IMG/VR virus record: IMGVR_UViG_3300009158_000031
Location: 186,001 to 250,000 of that record
Direction: 5' to 3' (one strand)
DNA length: 64,000 bases
Origin: a virus
Part shown: positions 1-8,338 of the stretch, piece by piece
Numbering within the stretch: position 1 is the first letter of the stretch
How the letters are laid out: every line of letters begins with the position of its first letter
The notes under the pieces: model-generated
Database searches by the model: none
The model's input: only the letters and a program-made list of their open reading frames with translations
What the model was told of the DNA's origin: nothing
Program-made: the position numbers and the translations under genes

Positions 1-957
1 AAGAAATCCGGTGCTGGTTTTGAAATCGATGTTGAAAAACTATCTAGTCAAGAACAAGATGATTTATTAAAATATTTACACTCACAAGATTATTTAGAAG
101 AATCTGTTAATGAAGCTTGGAGTAATATAGACACCGACAAAGCTGCCGATCTAATCAATAAAGAAATTGGAGTTAATCCTGGTTATTTCTTTATTGGCGA
201 TGAAGATTTATGCATCAAATTTGATAAATTATGGACTGAAAAGAAATACAAAGTAGCTCTTAATATGTTATTTTTTATTGAAAATCTAAAAGATCTTAAA
301 GACTTCATAAAACAAAACCAAAACGAATCGGTTAATGAAGCAGTATCACCAGAAGTACATCGTATGGTTAATAAATTTGTAACCGGTATGGCTGATAAAT
401 ATGATTATTCTTTACAAGATGCAGTTTATGCAATACTAGACGTTTTAAAAAGTCAAAAATATAAAGGATTAAAAGAATCTGTTAATGAAGGTGAAACTTT
501 AATATTTGATGAGATCGGAGAAAACCTAACCAAACTTCAGGATCAAATAGATGCAATGCTTAAATGGGAAATCACCGATCAAAAATGGATCGTTGCACTT
601 AAAACAATTCAATCTGCCTGTTCTAAATTGGAAGATACTGTCGCTAAAGCTGATCAGAAATTAGGTGCTATTGAATATAATGAATCCATTAGTGAAGGTC
701 TTTTAAAATTAGATGAAGGTGCTGTTAAACAATTTGAGATCGATTATAAAGACATGGAAAGTAGTATCAAACGAGGTATTGGTTGGATTGATCCTGAATA
801 TGTGGCTGAAACTTGGGAGAATTCTTCAGATACTATTGATTATGAAATAGTTAGAAATGAAATTCTTACTCGTCTAATTAAAGCCGATCTTCTTTATACA
901 TCACTAGATGGAGAAACTAAAGGTAAAAGAATTACCAACATAAGTCAAATTAAATAA
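1..957 (+). CDS. Internal/cargo-type protein with repeated ESVNEA-like motifs (5' partial)
   Basis: The reading frame is open from base 1, so the true start lies upstream of the window; the first in-frame ATG at 265 is internal. At least 318 residues are visible. A short motif recurs: EESVNEAW, NESVNEAV, KESVNEGE and NESISEGL. Each copy sits between helical, charged segments and resembles the end of the N-terminal signal (F-L-N-E-S/A) of the neighbouring cargo proteins. The family is not recognised. The stop codon overlaps the next start (TAATG). I infer a structural or core protein cut at several sites by a prohead-type protease; this is not proven. Confidence 0.7.
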   Translation, partial: KKSGAGFEIDVEKLSSQEQDDLLKYLHSQDYLEESVNEAWSNIDTDKAADLINKEIGVNPGYFFIGDEDLCIKFDKLWTEKKYKVALNMLFFIENLKDLKDFIKQNQNESVNEAVSPEVHRMVNKFVTGMADKYDYSLQDAVYAILDVLKSQKYKGLKESVNEGETLIFDEIGENLTKLQDQIDAMLKWEITDQKWIVALKTIQSACSKLEDTVAKADQKLGAIEYNESISEGLLKLDEGAVKQFEIDYKDMESSIKRGIGWIDPEYVAETWENSSDTIDYEIVRNEILTRLIKADLLYTSLDGETKGKRITNISQIK

Positions 958-1859
958 TGCTAAAATTTAATCAATTTGTTAACCTGATTCTTAATGAAGG
1001 AGGTAATGCGATTGAGGATGCTCGTCCTATTTTGCAATCTGAAATAGATGCAACGTATGCATATGTTATTAAAAACATATATCCTCTTATTGGTCTTGCC
1101 GAAGATTTTGCTAAACCAATAGGATCTTTTAAGAAAAAAGCACCTGATCAAACATCTGGTGATATCGATATTGCCGTTCTTGCTGATAGAATTGCCGGAG
1201 AAAATGGAATTGATTTATCTCAGGTTCTTGAATTCATCGCATCTAAATTGAGTGATTATTCTCCGGTCGTTAGTAAAGGGTTTCAACAAGTTTCTATAGG
1301 TGTTCCAATTGAAGGTGATAAGAAAAAAGGTATTGCACAAATTGATTTGATGCTAACAGATAATCTGAATTTTTCCTCCTTCATGTATCATTCACCAGAC
1401 TTTACTCAAGCAGAATCCAAATATAAAGGACTTTACCGTAATATTCTACTAATGAATATCATTAGCAATTCGAAACGAGAAACTACCAAGCTAACCGACA
1501 AAGGTGAAATTGAAGAATATCGTTCATATGTACTTCGTCTAAATCAAGGTGTTGTTGCGGTAACCAAATCGTTTATAGGTAAGAAAGGGTTAGTTAAGAA
1601 TCCTACATTACTCAACGATCAAGATAAATTTATGTCTAATACTCCAGAAGTTATTGCGGAATTGGCATTCGGTCCGGATGTTCCCATTTCAGAAATAATG
1701 ACTTTTGAAGATACTTGGAGACATACAATGGATTCTAAATTTATTCACCAAGATAAATTAGATGCAATTCTAAAAGATTTCAGAACTAGATTACTTGCTG
1801 CTAAAGTTCCTTTCCCTATTGAATGTGTAGAACAATACCCAAATATATTTACATCATGA
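957..1859 (+). CDS. Putative nucleotidyltransferase with N-terminal capsid-targeting-like signal
   Basis: This 300-residue protein starts M-L-K-F-N-Q-F with LNE at residues 12-14, the shared cargo signal. After it comes a polymerase-beta-type nucleotidyltransferase signature: G56-S57 and then D69-I-D71 (GDIDIAV), with a further acidic strand (IAQIDLMLTD) near 130. This fits the GS...DxD...D active site. The family transfers nucleotides to proteins, RNA or small molecules; the substrate here cannot be read. It overlaps its neighbours by one base on the left and TGATG on the right, so they are co-transcribed. I infer a packaged, injected enzyme. Confidence 0.65.
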   Translation: MLKFNQFVNLILNEGGNAIEDARPILQSEIDATYAYVIKNIYPLIGLAEDFAKPIGSFKKKAPDQTSGDIDIAVLADRIAGENGIDLSQVLEFIASKLSDYSPVVSKGFQQVSIGVPIEGDKKKGIAQIDLMLTDNLNFSSFMYHSPDFTQAESKYKGLYRNILLMNIISNSKRETTKLTDKGEIEEYRSYVLRLNQGVVAVTKSFIGKKGLVKNPTLLNDQDKFMSNTPEVIAELAFGPDVPISEIMTFEDTWRHTMDSKFIHQDKLDAILKDFRTRLLAAKVPFPIECVEQYPNIFTS

Positions 1860-3382
1860 TGTTAAAATACAATCAATTCGTTCAATGGTTAAATGAATCA
1901 GCTATGGCTCCAGTTGAATGGAATGAGAAGCCTAAATATCGAGTACAATTTCTTAGTTTCTTAGAAGATAAAAATAAAGAACTTATAATTGATGGTAAAT
2001 ACAAATCCTCATATCCATTTCTAACTTTCAAAGTTTCTGATATTTCTAATTTAGAAGATATACAATCGTTTATAAAAAGTGATAAAGCGGTTTCATCTAA
2101 AGAACCTTTAATGGATGTTGATGCAGTTAAAATACCATTAACACATTTGCTAAAAACTGGATTATTTACTAATCAATCAAAGACTTCAACTGATACCGAT
2201 ACTAAAGAAGGTATGGTTGTTTATTTCTACTACAATCAAGACGCAGACATTCTTTCTATAAAAAATTCAGAAGCAGTTGCATTAGTAGATAACATTCCGA
2301 ATGGAGATTTACATCCAAAAGCTATGGATAAAATTAGATTATGGTTATCTGATTTTGATAGAGAAAATGAAGAACAAATCGCTCAATGGAAATCTACCGG
2401 TAATGTAATGGCTGAATTTTTATCGAATGGATATCATTTAGACCGAAATGATATACTTATAAAAGTTAGAGATAGGGCAAGAATACTTTCTGGTTTAGCA
2501 CCGGATAATTGGTGTCCTGGAGACGTTTACTTAGTAGATCCTTCTGCTAAATCTACCATACTTGATTATGTAAATAATGCAAAAACCATAGGAGAATTAA
2601 ATTTATTATTCAATGATTCATTCACACCAAGAGAAACCTCAGCTGAACCTATGGGATCTCTTGTAGCGGTTTCTCTTAAACAACAAGTAGCTAGATTAGG
2701 TAGAGCAAAAGAATTCCTAAAAACAATATCCACAAAAGATTCAGTATATAACCTTACAAAAGAAGAATTGGTTAAATGTAAAACTGATGAATCTTGGGCA
2801 AAAGCAGAAATTTCTAATTATCAACAACTCTTAGGAACTATCGCTTCTAAATCAGAGATAACCGTTCATTATAACCCTGGAAGTGTAGATCGTATTAAAC
2901 CGGCTTTATTACCTAGTAAATTGGCTGCCATAAAATTAACTTATCATCTACTTACTTTACCAAAAGAATCACCGGAAGATCTTGATGATAATCTTCTAAG
3001 TGTTCTTCAATTTGGACTTAAGCAAGCCGACAAATCAACAAATCCTCCATATTTCAAAATCACCGGAAGTATAAAAGGTGAAGGTAGTTTAGAGTTCTTT
3101 CATGGAGGAGATACTTTAAAGTTATTAATTGGAGGAATTGGTAACAAAGAAGCCAAGCTAGTTATTTTAGATTTACCTAGTAGATTAGATATTGTTCTGT
3201 TTTATTACGTTTCAATTGGCGATACTGCATATGAAATTCGTTTAAGGTCGGCAACTACCAATAGTAAACAAGCCGGATTAGAATTTGAAAGAAAAGATAT
3301 TATCGGAAATCTTGTAGAAGATCCTCAAGGAACAACATCTAAAATAGATAAATTATTCCATCAAAGATCCTCGATGAAATAA
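1859..3382 (+). CDS. Unknown protein with capsid-targeting-like N-terminus
   Basis: This 507-residue protein has no family I recognise. The start at 1859 is preferred over ATGs at 1823 and 1856 because it begins M-L-K-Y-N-Q-F-V-Q-W-L-N-E, matching the shared signal and the preceding gene, and it gives a TGATG overlap. The body is mixed alpha/beta and soluble, with no membrane segment; a PGDVYLVDP stretch lies near residue 220. A GATAAATA late-type octamer follows the stop. I infer packaged cargo by its N-terminus and neighbours. Confidence 0.65.
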   Translation: MLKYNQFVQWLNESAMAPVEWNEKPKYRVQFLSFLEDKNKELIIDGKYKSSYPFLTFKVSDISNLEDIQSFIKSDKAVSSKEPLMDVDAVKIPLTHLLKTGLFTNQSKTSTDTDTKEGMVVYFYYNQDADILSIKNSEAVALVDNIPNGDLHPKAMDKIRLWLSDFDRENEEQIAQWKSTGNVMAEFLSNGYHLDRNDILIKVRDRARILSGLAPDNWCPGDVYLVDPSAKSTILDYVNNAKTIGELNLLFNDSFTPRETSAEPMGSLVAVSLKQQVARLGRAKEFLKTISTKDSVYNLTKEELVKCKTDESWAKAEISNYQQLLGTIASKSEITVHYNPGSVDRIKPALLPSKLAAIKLTYHLLTLPKESPEDLDDNLLSVLQFGLKQADKSTNPPYFKITGSIKGEGSLEFFHGGDTLKLLIGGIGNKEAKLVILDLPSRLDIVLFYYVSIGDTAYEIRLRSATTNSKQAGLEFERKDIIGNLVEDPQGTTSKIDKLFHQRSSMK

Positions 3383-3390
3383 GATAAATA
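3383..3390 (+). promoter_or_regulatory. Late-promoter-like octamer GATAAATA
   Basis: GATAAATA ends 22 bases before the ATG at 3413. It differs from the T4 late -10 octamer TATAAATA at one position. The same octamer lies 15-23 bases before the endolysin, the flavodoxin-like gene and the giant surface protein. No -35 element is visible, as in T4 late promoters. Assignment is by analogy. Confidence 0.4.
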
Positions 3391-3412
3391 ACATAACAAA
3401 AACAAACAAAAC

Positions 3413-4000
3413 ATGTATACTAGAGAACAGATAGAAGGAGCCGTAAAGGCTAAAGGATACGTTTGGTTTGAAGGGGAAAAAGATTACGATGTTAATATCG
3501 TGGGAGTTAGAAATTCAGCCACTGGCCAAAAAGTTACTAATGTATTTGATGATACATTAACACTATCCTATAAGATTGCCGGTCAATGGAAATTCCATAC
3601 CTGGATATGTACAACTGACCCTGGTAAAAAGGGTGTTATGGAATATCATAATGCTGCTGGTGTTGCAAGATTAGTCGAAGGACAATATCGTGGATCTCAT
3701 ACTATCAGATTACATCAAGGAAAATATGAAGCTTTAGGGCAAGCTAAAAACGTAAAAGTTTATAGAGATGCTAACCGAGATTTAACTTATAACGAAGATA
3801 AAATTCAAGAAGGAGTTTTTGGAATTAATATTCATAAAGCCGGTGCCGATTCAACATACGTCGAGAATTGGTCAGAAGGTTGCCAAGTATTTAAAAAATC
3901 AGCAGACTTTGAAGAATTTATGACTATAATCAGAAAATCAAGAGATATTCATGGTAATTCTTTTACCTATACTCTAATTGAATCTACTGATATCGCCTAA
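3413..4000 (+). CDS. L,D-transpeptidase-like (YkuD-fold) peptidase, putative lysin
   Basis: This 195-residue protein carries the hallmark of YkuD-type catalytic domains in its C-terminal half: NIHKAG near residue 142, then WSEGCQVF with the candidate nucleophile Cys157. The H...S-x-G-C order matches L,D-transpeptidases, which act on peptidoglycan cross-links. No signal peptide or cargo signal is present. It follows a late-type octamer by 22 bases and sits between signal-bearing cargo genes. It may be a virion-associated or late cell-wall enzyme, alongside the GH19 endolysin (20934) and the transglycosylase (50193). The exact reaction is inferred. Confidence 0.6.
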   Translation: MYTREQIEGAVKAKGYVWFEGEKDYDVNIVGVRNSATGQKVTNVFDDTLTLSYKIAGQWKFHTWICTTDPGKKGVMEYHNAAGVARLVEGQYRGSHTIRLHQGKYEALGQAKNVKVYRDANRDLTYNEDKIQEGVFGINIHKAGADSTYVENWSEGCQVFKKSADFEEFMTIIRKSRDIHGNSFTYTLIESTDIA

Positions 4001-4014
4001 CAAATATATACATT

Positions 4015-4449
4015 ATGATACTAAACTACCAAGAATATCTTGCTTTAGAAGAAGCCGCTAAGTACTCAATCGATAAAAATCATTCTCTAATTGCCGTTCA
4101 TGGTCTTTCATTGAGAGATCAAATACACGTTTGGCATTGGCAAACCGAGGTTGGCGATCAACATAAAGCCTTAGGAGAATTTTACGAAAACTTATTAGAA
4201 ACTCTCGATCAATTAGTAGAAGCTATAATGGGAAAATACGGAAGAATTTCTGTTAAGACGGTTGGATCTCCTAAACCTCTTGTTGATCTACAAGATCTAA
4301 AAAACATTGACGCTTTTGTTGATGAATACATAAAACTTTTTGACAATTTCAGAAACACAACTTTCAAAAATGATACAGAAATTCAGAATATCATAGATGA
4401 AATCGTTGCAGAAGCTCTTAAATTGAAATATCTCCTAACAATGTCTTAA
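4015..4449 (+). CDS. Ferritin/Dps-like helical protein (DUF5856-like) with cargo-type N-terminus
   Basis: This 144-residue all-helical protein contains a segment near 28-65 (LRDQIHVWHWQT, then HKALGEFYENL) that resembles the first helices of Dps/ferritin-like proteins and the phage DUF5856 group. The N-terminus M-I-L-N-Y-Q-E-Y-L-A-L-E-E-A is a variant of the shared signal and contains LEE, which fits L-x-E. Dps-like proteins bind iron or DNA; whether metal ligands are complete cannot be judged. A packaged DNA- or iron-binding role is inferred. Confidence 0.55.
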   Translation: MILNYQEYLALEEAAKYSIDKNHSLIAVHGLSLRDQIHVWHWQTEVGDQHKALGEFYENLLETLDQLVEAIMGKYGRISVKTVGSPKPLVDLQDLKNIDAFVDEYIKLFDNFRNTTFKNDTEIQNIIDEIVAEALKLKYLLTMS

Positions 4450-4466
4450 AAATACTTAATTACAAA

Positions 4467-4850
4467 ATGTTTGTACCAAATCACATTCACGTCCTTATTA
4501 AAGGTTATGTCAAAAATCCACCTCGAACAGAGGAACATCTAAATGATTGGTTTCGACGATTGGTCGAACGTGTAAGAATGGTAGTAGTTGCTGGTCCAAC
4601 TTCTGTATATGTTAATGAACCCGGAAATGAAGGTTTAACTGGAACCGTTACATTAGCAACCTCACATGCATCTATTCATGTATGGGATAACATTGAACCT
4701 GCAATGTTCCAATTCGATCTATATTCATGTTCAGAATTTACTCCACAGGAAGTTATCGAACACTTAGAAGAATTCGATCTAGTTTCATGCGAATATATGT
4801 TCATCGATCGTAATACTGAAATGAAAGTCGTAGAAACTGGAAATGTTTAA
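4467..4850 (+). CDS. S-adenosylmethionine decarboxylase-like protein
   Basis: This 127-residue protein matches the bacterial SpeD size and core. Near residue 66 it has TSHASIHVW, comparable with the ESHxSIHxW motif of AdoMet decarboxylase, where the Ser before His becomes the pyruvoyl cofactor after self-cleavage. The next strand, QFDLYSCS, fits the DxFTCG part of the fold. The usual Glu before Ser is Thr here, which could alter autoprocessing. The enzyme would feed polyamine (spermidine) synthesis, which large phages use for DNA charge neutralisation. It overlaps the next gene by 8 bases. Confidence 0.5.
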   Translation: MFVPNHIHVLIKGYVKNPPRTEEHLNDWFRRLVERVRMVVVAGPTSVYVNEPGNEGLTGTVTLATSHASIHVWDNIEPAMFQFDLYSCSEFTPQEVIEHLEEFDLVSCEYMFIDRNTEMKVVETGNV

Positions 4851-5187
4851 AGCTCTAAAAAATAAATTACACATCATATCATGGGTGTTAACTGATATTG
4901 TCTGGTACTCAGGCAATTCTGATTTAACTCTGATTATGATTATACCTACGTTACTCTTAACCGGATATGCTCTAATAGCACAAAAGGATAAAAGAGAAGA
5001 AAACTTTGTACTTGCCTCATGGGTTCTTGCGAATACTATTTGGTTGTTACATGAAATACGAGATTGGTCTATTCTTCCAGTTTTTCTTTTCATGACGATT
5101 GGAGTCGTATTCTCTTTTCTCACTATGAGATCTTGTTTACATATCCAATGCAAAAAACCAACACCTATAAAAAATGGCAAAGTCTAG
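4843..5187 (+). CDS. Multi-spanning membrane protein, unknown
   Basis: This 114-residue protein has about four hydrophobic segments (near residues 10-25, 28-45, 55-70 and 78-95) and a basic tail. It has no recognised domain. It overlaps both neighbours (8 and 14 bases), so it is part of the 4467-5850 operon. Confidence 0.6.
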   Translation: MFKALKNKLHIISWVLTDIVWYSGNSDLTLIMIIPTLLLTGYALIAQKDKREENFVLASWVLANTIWLLHEIRDWSILPVFLFMTIGVVFSFLTMRSCLHIQCKKPTPIKNGKV

Positions 5188-5317
5188 TACCAGCGAGGTT
5201 AGAAATTTCCACGCTAAAACTAAAAAGAAAAATCCTGGAGTACATTCGAAGACAAAATCTTCAAGAGCAAAAACTTCTAAGAATTACAGAAAAGCTTATG
5301 TAGGACAGGGGAAATAA
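5174..5317 (+). CDS. Small basic conserved protein (HSKTKSSRAKTSKNYRKAY type)
   Basis: This 47-residue, Lys/Arg/Ser-rich protein is read from ATG 5174 to TAA 5315-5317, overlapping the membrane protein by 14 bases. Its pattern (FHAKTKKKNPGVHSK..., then KNYRKAYVGQGK) resembles a small basic protein that I recall from flavobacterial genomes and phages. The charge suggests nucleic-acid binding; function is unknown. Confidence 0.65.
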   Translation: MAKSSTSEVRNFHAKTKKKNPGVHSKTKSSRAKTSKNYRKAYVGQGK

Positions 5318-5322
5318 TCCCT

Positions 5323-5850
5323 ATGGCAAAACGTAGAATTCAAAACCGAACCATAATGTTTTTTGGTCAGGTTACAGAAAACAATGTATCTAAAGTCATC
5401 GATCAAATTGATGCCATTTTAGAAGAAGATCCGAATGACAATGGTCCCATCAAAATCATTCTGTCTAGTGAAGGTGGAGATGTGTATGATGGATTTGGCC
5501 TTATAGGTTATATGGAATCTATACCAATAAAATTCCATATTCATTGTGTAGGTAAAATCATGTCAATGGCATTACCAATCGCTCTATCAGGAGATTTAGT
5601 TACTGCATCTCCTTATTGTACTTTCATGTATCATGAAATATCCCATTCCGTACCATATCACGAGAAGATACAATATCACAAACAAGAATTAAAAGAATGT
5701 GACCGTCTACAGAAGATGTACGATGAGTATATAGTTAATCACACCAAGTTCGATAAAGTGTTCCTAGATGATATTAAGGATAAACGAGCAGAGTTCTATT
5801 TTTCACCGAAAGAAGCCATTAAATATGGTGTCATATCTAAAATAGTTTAG
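5323..5850 (+). CDS. ClpP-like serine protease
   Basis: This 175-residue protein has the ClpP/crotonase fold. A glycine-rich oxyanion strand (SSEGGDVYDG) is followed by candidate nucleophile Ser81 in the MSMALP context (ClpP usually ASMA) and His104 in FMYHEIS (ClpP usually MIHQP). A conserved Asp should lie in the C-terminal helix. The length is slightly short for ClpP but close to phage ClpP-like proteins. Phage homologues serve either as prohead proteases or as degradative subunits. A prohead role would fit the L-x-E cargo signals nearby, but T4-type prohead proteases belong to another family, so this is only one option. Confidence 0.75.
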   Translation: MAKRRIQNRTIMFFGQVTENNVSKVIDQIDAILEEDPNDNGPIKIILSSEGGDVYDGFGLIGYMESIPIKFHIHCVGKIMSMALPIALSGDLVTASPYCTFMYHEISHSVPYHEKIQYHKQELKECDRLQKMYDEYIVNHTKFDKVFLDDIKDKRAEFYFSPKEAIKYGVISKIV

Positions 5851-5875
5851 ATAGATATTAAAATCAAATTATCAA

Positions 5876-6157
5876 ATGGAAAACAAATCAAATACCGTCT
5901 TTGGAAAACTTAAATGGTTCTTTACCGAACTTATGAAAATGTACAGCAGTGAAAAATCATATTTCTCTAAGAAGAGAGTTGAATCTGGAATTGCTTTTGT
6001 CATATCTCAATGGGGTATGATTTGGTTCTTAATAAAGAAAATCGATGTACTAACTGCATCCGATATGTTAATTTGGGCAGGTATTGAATTTGCCGTTGCT
6101 GGATATATGATTAATCAAATCCAAAAAGAGAAGAAGACCGAAGATACTTCTAATTAA
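5876..6157 (+). CDS. Small two-span membrane protein, holin-like candidate
   Basis: This 93-residue protein has an amphipathic N-terminal half and two hydrophobic helices (about residues 39-55 and 62-80), ending in a lysine-rich tail. The size and topology would suit a holin or membrane anchor. No lysis gene is adjacent, so the role is unknown. Confidence 0.55.
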   Translation: MENKSNTVFGKLKWFFTELMKMYSSEKSYFSKKRVESGIAFVISQWGMIWFLIKKIDVLTASDMLIWAGIEFAVAGYMINQIQKEKKTEDTSN

Positions 6158-6162
6158 ATTTT

Positions 6163-6173
6163 ACATATAATTA
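6163..6173 (+). promoter_or_regulatory. CATATAAT-type upstream motif
   Basis: ACATATAATTA lies 23 bases before the NUDIX gene start. The same (A/T/G)CATATAA(T/A) core recurs before many operon starts in this window, for example at 7614, 9010, 14264, 46318, 54232 and 59776. It may be a middle-promoter -10 element; this is inference from recurrence. Confidence 0.35.
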
Positions 6174-6195
6174 CTATATTCTAAATAGTAATAAT

Positions 6196-6606
6196 ATGCA
6201 AACATCAGCCGGAATACTTTTCATATTAGACAACAAAGCGCTATTAGCACATTCAACTAATTCAAGATGGTGGAATTCATGGATGCCACCTAAAGGTCAT
6301 GTTGAAGACGGGGAGTCTTTACCACAAACAGCAGCCAGGGAAACCGAAGAAGAAATTGGTTGGCGAATAGATCCTAAATATCTTAAAGAAAGTTTTCTAG
6401 TAGAATATCAAAAATCTAATATGGTTTGGAAACAAATACACATATTTCCGATTTATCTAGATTCCATTAATGACGATAGATTAAAAATTGTAGGAGATCT
6501 TCAAAAAGAAGAAGTTGATGCTATTGAATGGATGGATCATGATATGATTATTAAAAGATCTAATCGAGGTTATGTTACACATATATTAAACGCAATAAAA
6601 AAATAA
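6196..6606 (+). CDS. NUDIX hydrolase
   Basis: This 136-residue protein contains a complete NUDIX box around residues 35-57: GHVEDGE, seven residues, then RETEEEIG, matching G-x5-E-x7-R-E-U-x-E-E-x-G-U. The family hydrolyses nucleoside diphosphates linked to other groups (oxidised NTPs, nucleotide sugars, RNA caps, NADH). The segment NSRWWNSWMPPKG before the box is typical of diadenosine-polyphosphate/MutT-like members. A CATATAAT-type motif precedes it. Confidence 0.85.
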   Translation: MQTSAGILFILDNKALLAHSTNSRWWNSWMPPKGHVEDGESLPQTAARETEEEIGWRIDPKYLKESFLVEYQKSNMVWKQIHIFPIYLDSINDDRLKIVGDLQKEEVDAIEWMDHDMIIKRSNRGYVTHILNAIKK

Positions 6607-6611
6607 AAATT

Positions 6612-7586
6612 ATGCACGAAACACGCATTCCTAAAGTTAAAGGTTTCATTGATTCACGAGAAGTAAAAGTACATGGAACATTCGTAAAAGGTTGGGTTTG
6701 TCCTCTTGATCGAAGAACTCCATACGAAATGAAGTTACTCGTTGATGGAATCGAAATGCCAATCGCATCAGGTATGGAAAGACCAGATGTATCAAAGGTA
6801 TATTACAAAAAAGAAAAACAATTTGGATTTCAAACCGTATTTCCTAATACTGCAAAAACCGCAATAGTACTTATTAAAAATGAATATGGTACATGGGATG
6901 AGGTATTCGATTTATTAGGAATTCCCGAAGCAGTAACTCCTAAAGCAGAAACCTCTAATGAAGATCTAGATAAAATATTTAAAACGACTAACGAATGGAA
7001 AACGTTCTTATGCGTTGATAATTTTTATGACGATCCTGATGCAGTTAGAGAATTTGCATTGAATCAAGATTTTCAAATACACAAAGATTATCATAAAGGA
7101 AGACGAACTGATGTAGTATATCGTCCTGAAGGTTTAAGAGAAAAATTCGAAAAGATCATTGGTAGAAAAATCACTTCATGGGACAAATATGGAGTTAATG
7201 GATGTTTTCAACATTGTATAGCCGAAGATCAAGTGGTTTATCATTTTGATTCGCAAAATTATGCAGGTGTAATTTATCTAACACCAGATGCACCACCCGA
7301 AAGTGGAACTACATTCTATCGCTCTAAGAAAAACAAACTAACAAAAATCATGGATAATCCTCATGCAACAGCAACCGGAAAATCATTTGATGAATTACAT
7401 AAGGAAACTTTCGAAAGAGGATTCTATGATTCTACTCAATTCGATGTAGTGGATGTTGTTGGTAACGTTTACAATCGATTAGTTATATGGGATGCATTAA
7501 CACTCCATGCAGCTACTAAATATTTTGGAACAGATCTACATAATTCCAGACTATTCCATCTATTCTTCTTCGACGTAGAGAAATAA
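6612..7586 (+). CDS. DUF6445/2OG-Fe(II) oxygenase-like protein
   Basis: This 324-residue protein has an N-terminal beta-rich region (1-115) and a C-terminal oxygenase-like domain. In the latter, YHFDSQNYAGVIYL supplies a candidate H-x-D metal pair near residue 212, and WDALTLHAA near 295 with NSRLFHLFFFD supplies a distal His and an Arg for 2-oxoglutarate. This pattern matches prolyl-hydroxylase-like/DUF6445 proteins often found in large phages. Substrate is unknown; sugar, protein or nucleic acid hydroxylation are all possible. Confidence 0.6.
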   Translation: MHETRIPKVKGFIDSREVKVHGTFVKGWVCPLDRRTPYEMKLLVDGIEMPIASGMERPDVSKVYYKKEKQFGFQTVFPNTAKTAIVLIKNEYGTWDEVFDLLGIPEAVTPKAETSNEDLDKIFKTTNEWKTFLCVDNFYDDPDAVREFALNQDFQIHKDYHKGRRTDVVYRPEGLREKFEKIIGRKITSWDKYGVNGCFQHCIAEDQVVYHFDSQNYAGVIYLTPDAPPESGTTFYRSKKNKLTKIMDNPHATATGKSFDELHKETFERGFYDSTQFDVVDVVGNVYNRLVIWDALTLHAATKYFGTDLHNSRLFHLFFFDVEK

Positions 7587-7613
7587 AATAGATATTCTTC
7601 ATTAATGCGTAGT

Positions 7614-7625
7614 TCATATAATTTA
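7614..7625 (+). promoter_or_regulatory. CATATAAT-type upstream motif
   Basis: TCATATAATTTA lies 17 bases before the metallophosphatase start at 7643, in a 56-base gap. It belongs to the recurrent (A/T/G)CATATAA(T/A) set. Confidence 0.35.
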
Positions 7626-7642
7626 AAATACACATTAATCAA

Positions 7643-8338
7643 ATGAAAAAAGTAGAAGCTCTGTTTATATCAGATGTACATCTAGGAAGTAAAGGATCTA
7701 ATGCCGCAAAGTTATTAGAAACTTTAAAACAATATGAACCGGAGAAATTATTTATTGTCGGTGACTTCATTGATGGTTGGCTGCTAAAGAAGCGACATTA
7801 TTGGACACAGGATTATACTAACGTAATTCGTAAAATTTTATCATACTCAAAACGAGGAACTCAAGTGATTTATATAACAGGAAATCATGACGAGTTCCTT
7901 CGTCATTATGCACCAACCGATCTAGGTGACAATATACAAATTGCTGATGAATGGATTTGGAATGGATATTTCATAACACATGGAGATTTATACGATGGAG
8001 TTGTTAGCCTAAAATGGTTAGCTCATTTAGGATCTGCTGGTTACGAATTAGCAATTACCATTGATCGATTCATGAAACGTTTTGGTTATAAGAAATCTTT
8101 ATCTAAATGGGCTAAAGATTCAGTAAAAGATGCAGTAAAATTTATCACATCGTTCGAATCTCAATTAGCTTTTCAAGCAGATAAACGCAATTGTACTGGC
8201 GTAATTTGCGGACATATACATAAACCAGAGAATAAAATAATTGATGGTATACATTATCTCAATTGTGGAGATTGGATAGAAAACAATACATACATAGTAT
8301 ATGATAAAGGAACATTTGACAATCGTCATTCCGTGTAA
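7643..8338 (+). CDS. UDP-2,3-diacylglucosamine diphosphatase (LpxH)-like metallophosphoesterase
   Basis: This 231-residue protein has the full calcineurin-like motif series: SDVHLGS, GDFIDGW, GNHDEFLR, HGDLYD and CGHIHKP. The W-rich GDFIDGW and the length match the LpxH/UDP-2,3-diacylglucosamine hydrolase group, which acts in lipid A synthesis at the inner membrane. A phage copy could alter host lipid A, but other phosphoester substrates are possible. The 3' end overlaps the glycosyltransferase by 38 bases. Confidence 0.75.
   Translation: MKKVEALFISDVHLGSKGSNAAKLLETLKQYEPEKLFIVGDFIDGWLLKKRHYWTQDYTNVIRKILSYSKRGTQVIYITGNHDEFLRHYAPTDLGDNIQIADEWIWNGYFITHGDLYDGVVSLKWLAHLGSAGYELAITIDRFMKRFGYKKSLSKWAKDSVKDAVKFITSFESQLAFQADKRNCTGVICGHIHKPENKIIDGIHYLNCGDWIENNTYIVYDKGTFDNRHSV

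Noticed and set aside
5064-5303. 79-codon frame over the end of the membrane protein
   Set aside because: It overlaps two better frames (4843-5187 and 5174-5317). The small basic protein at 5174 resembles known small proteins.
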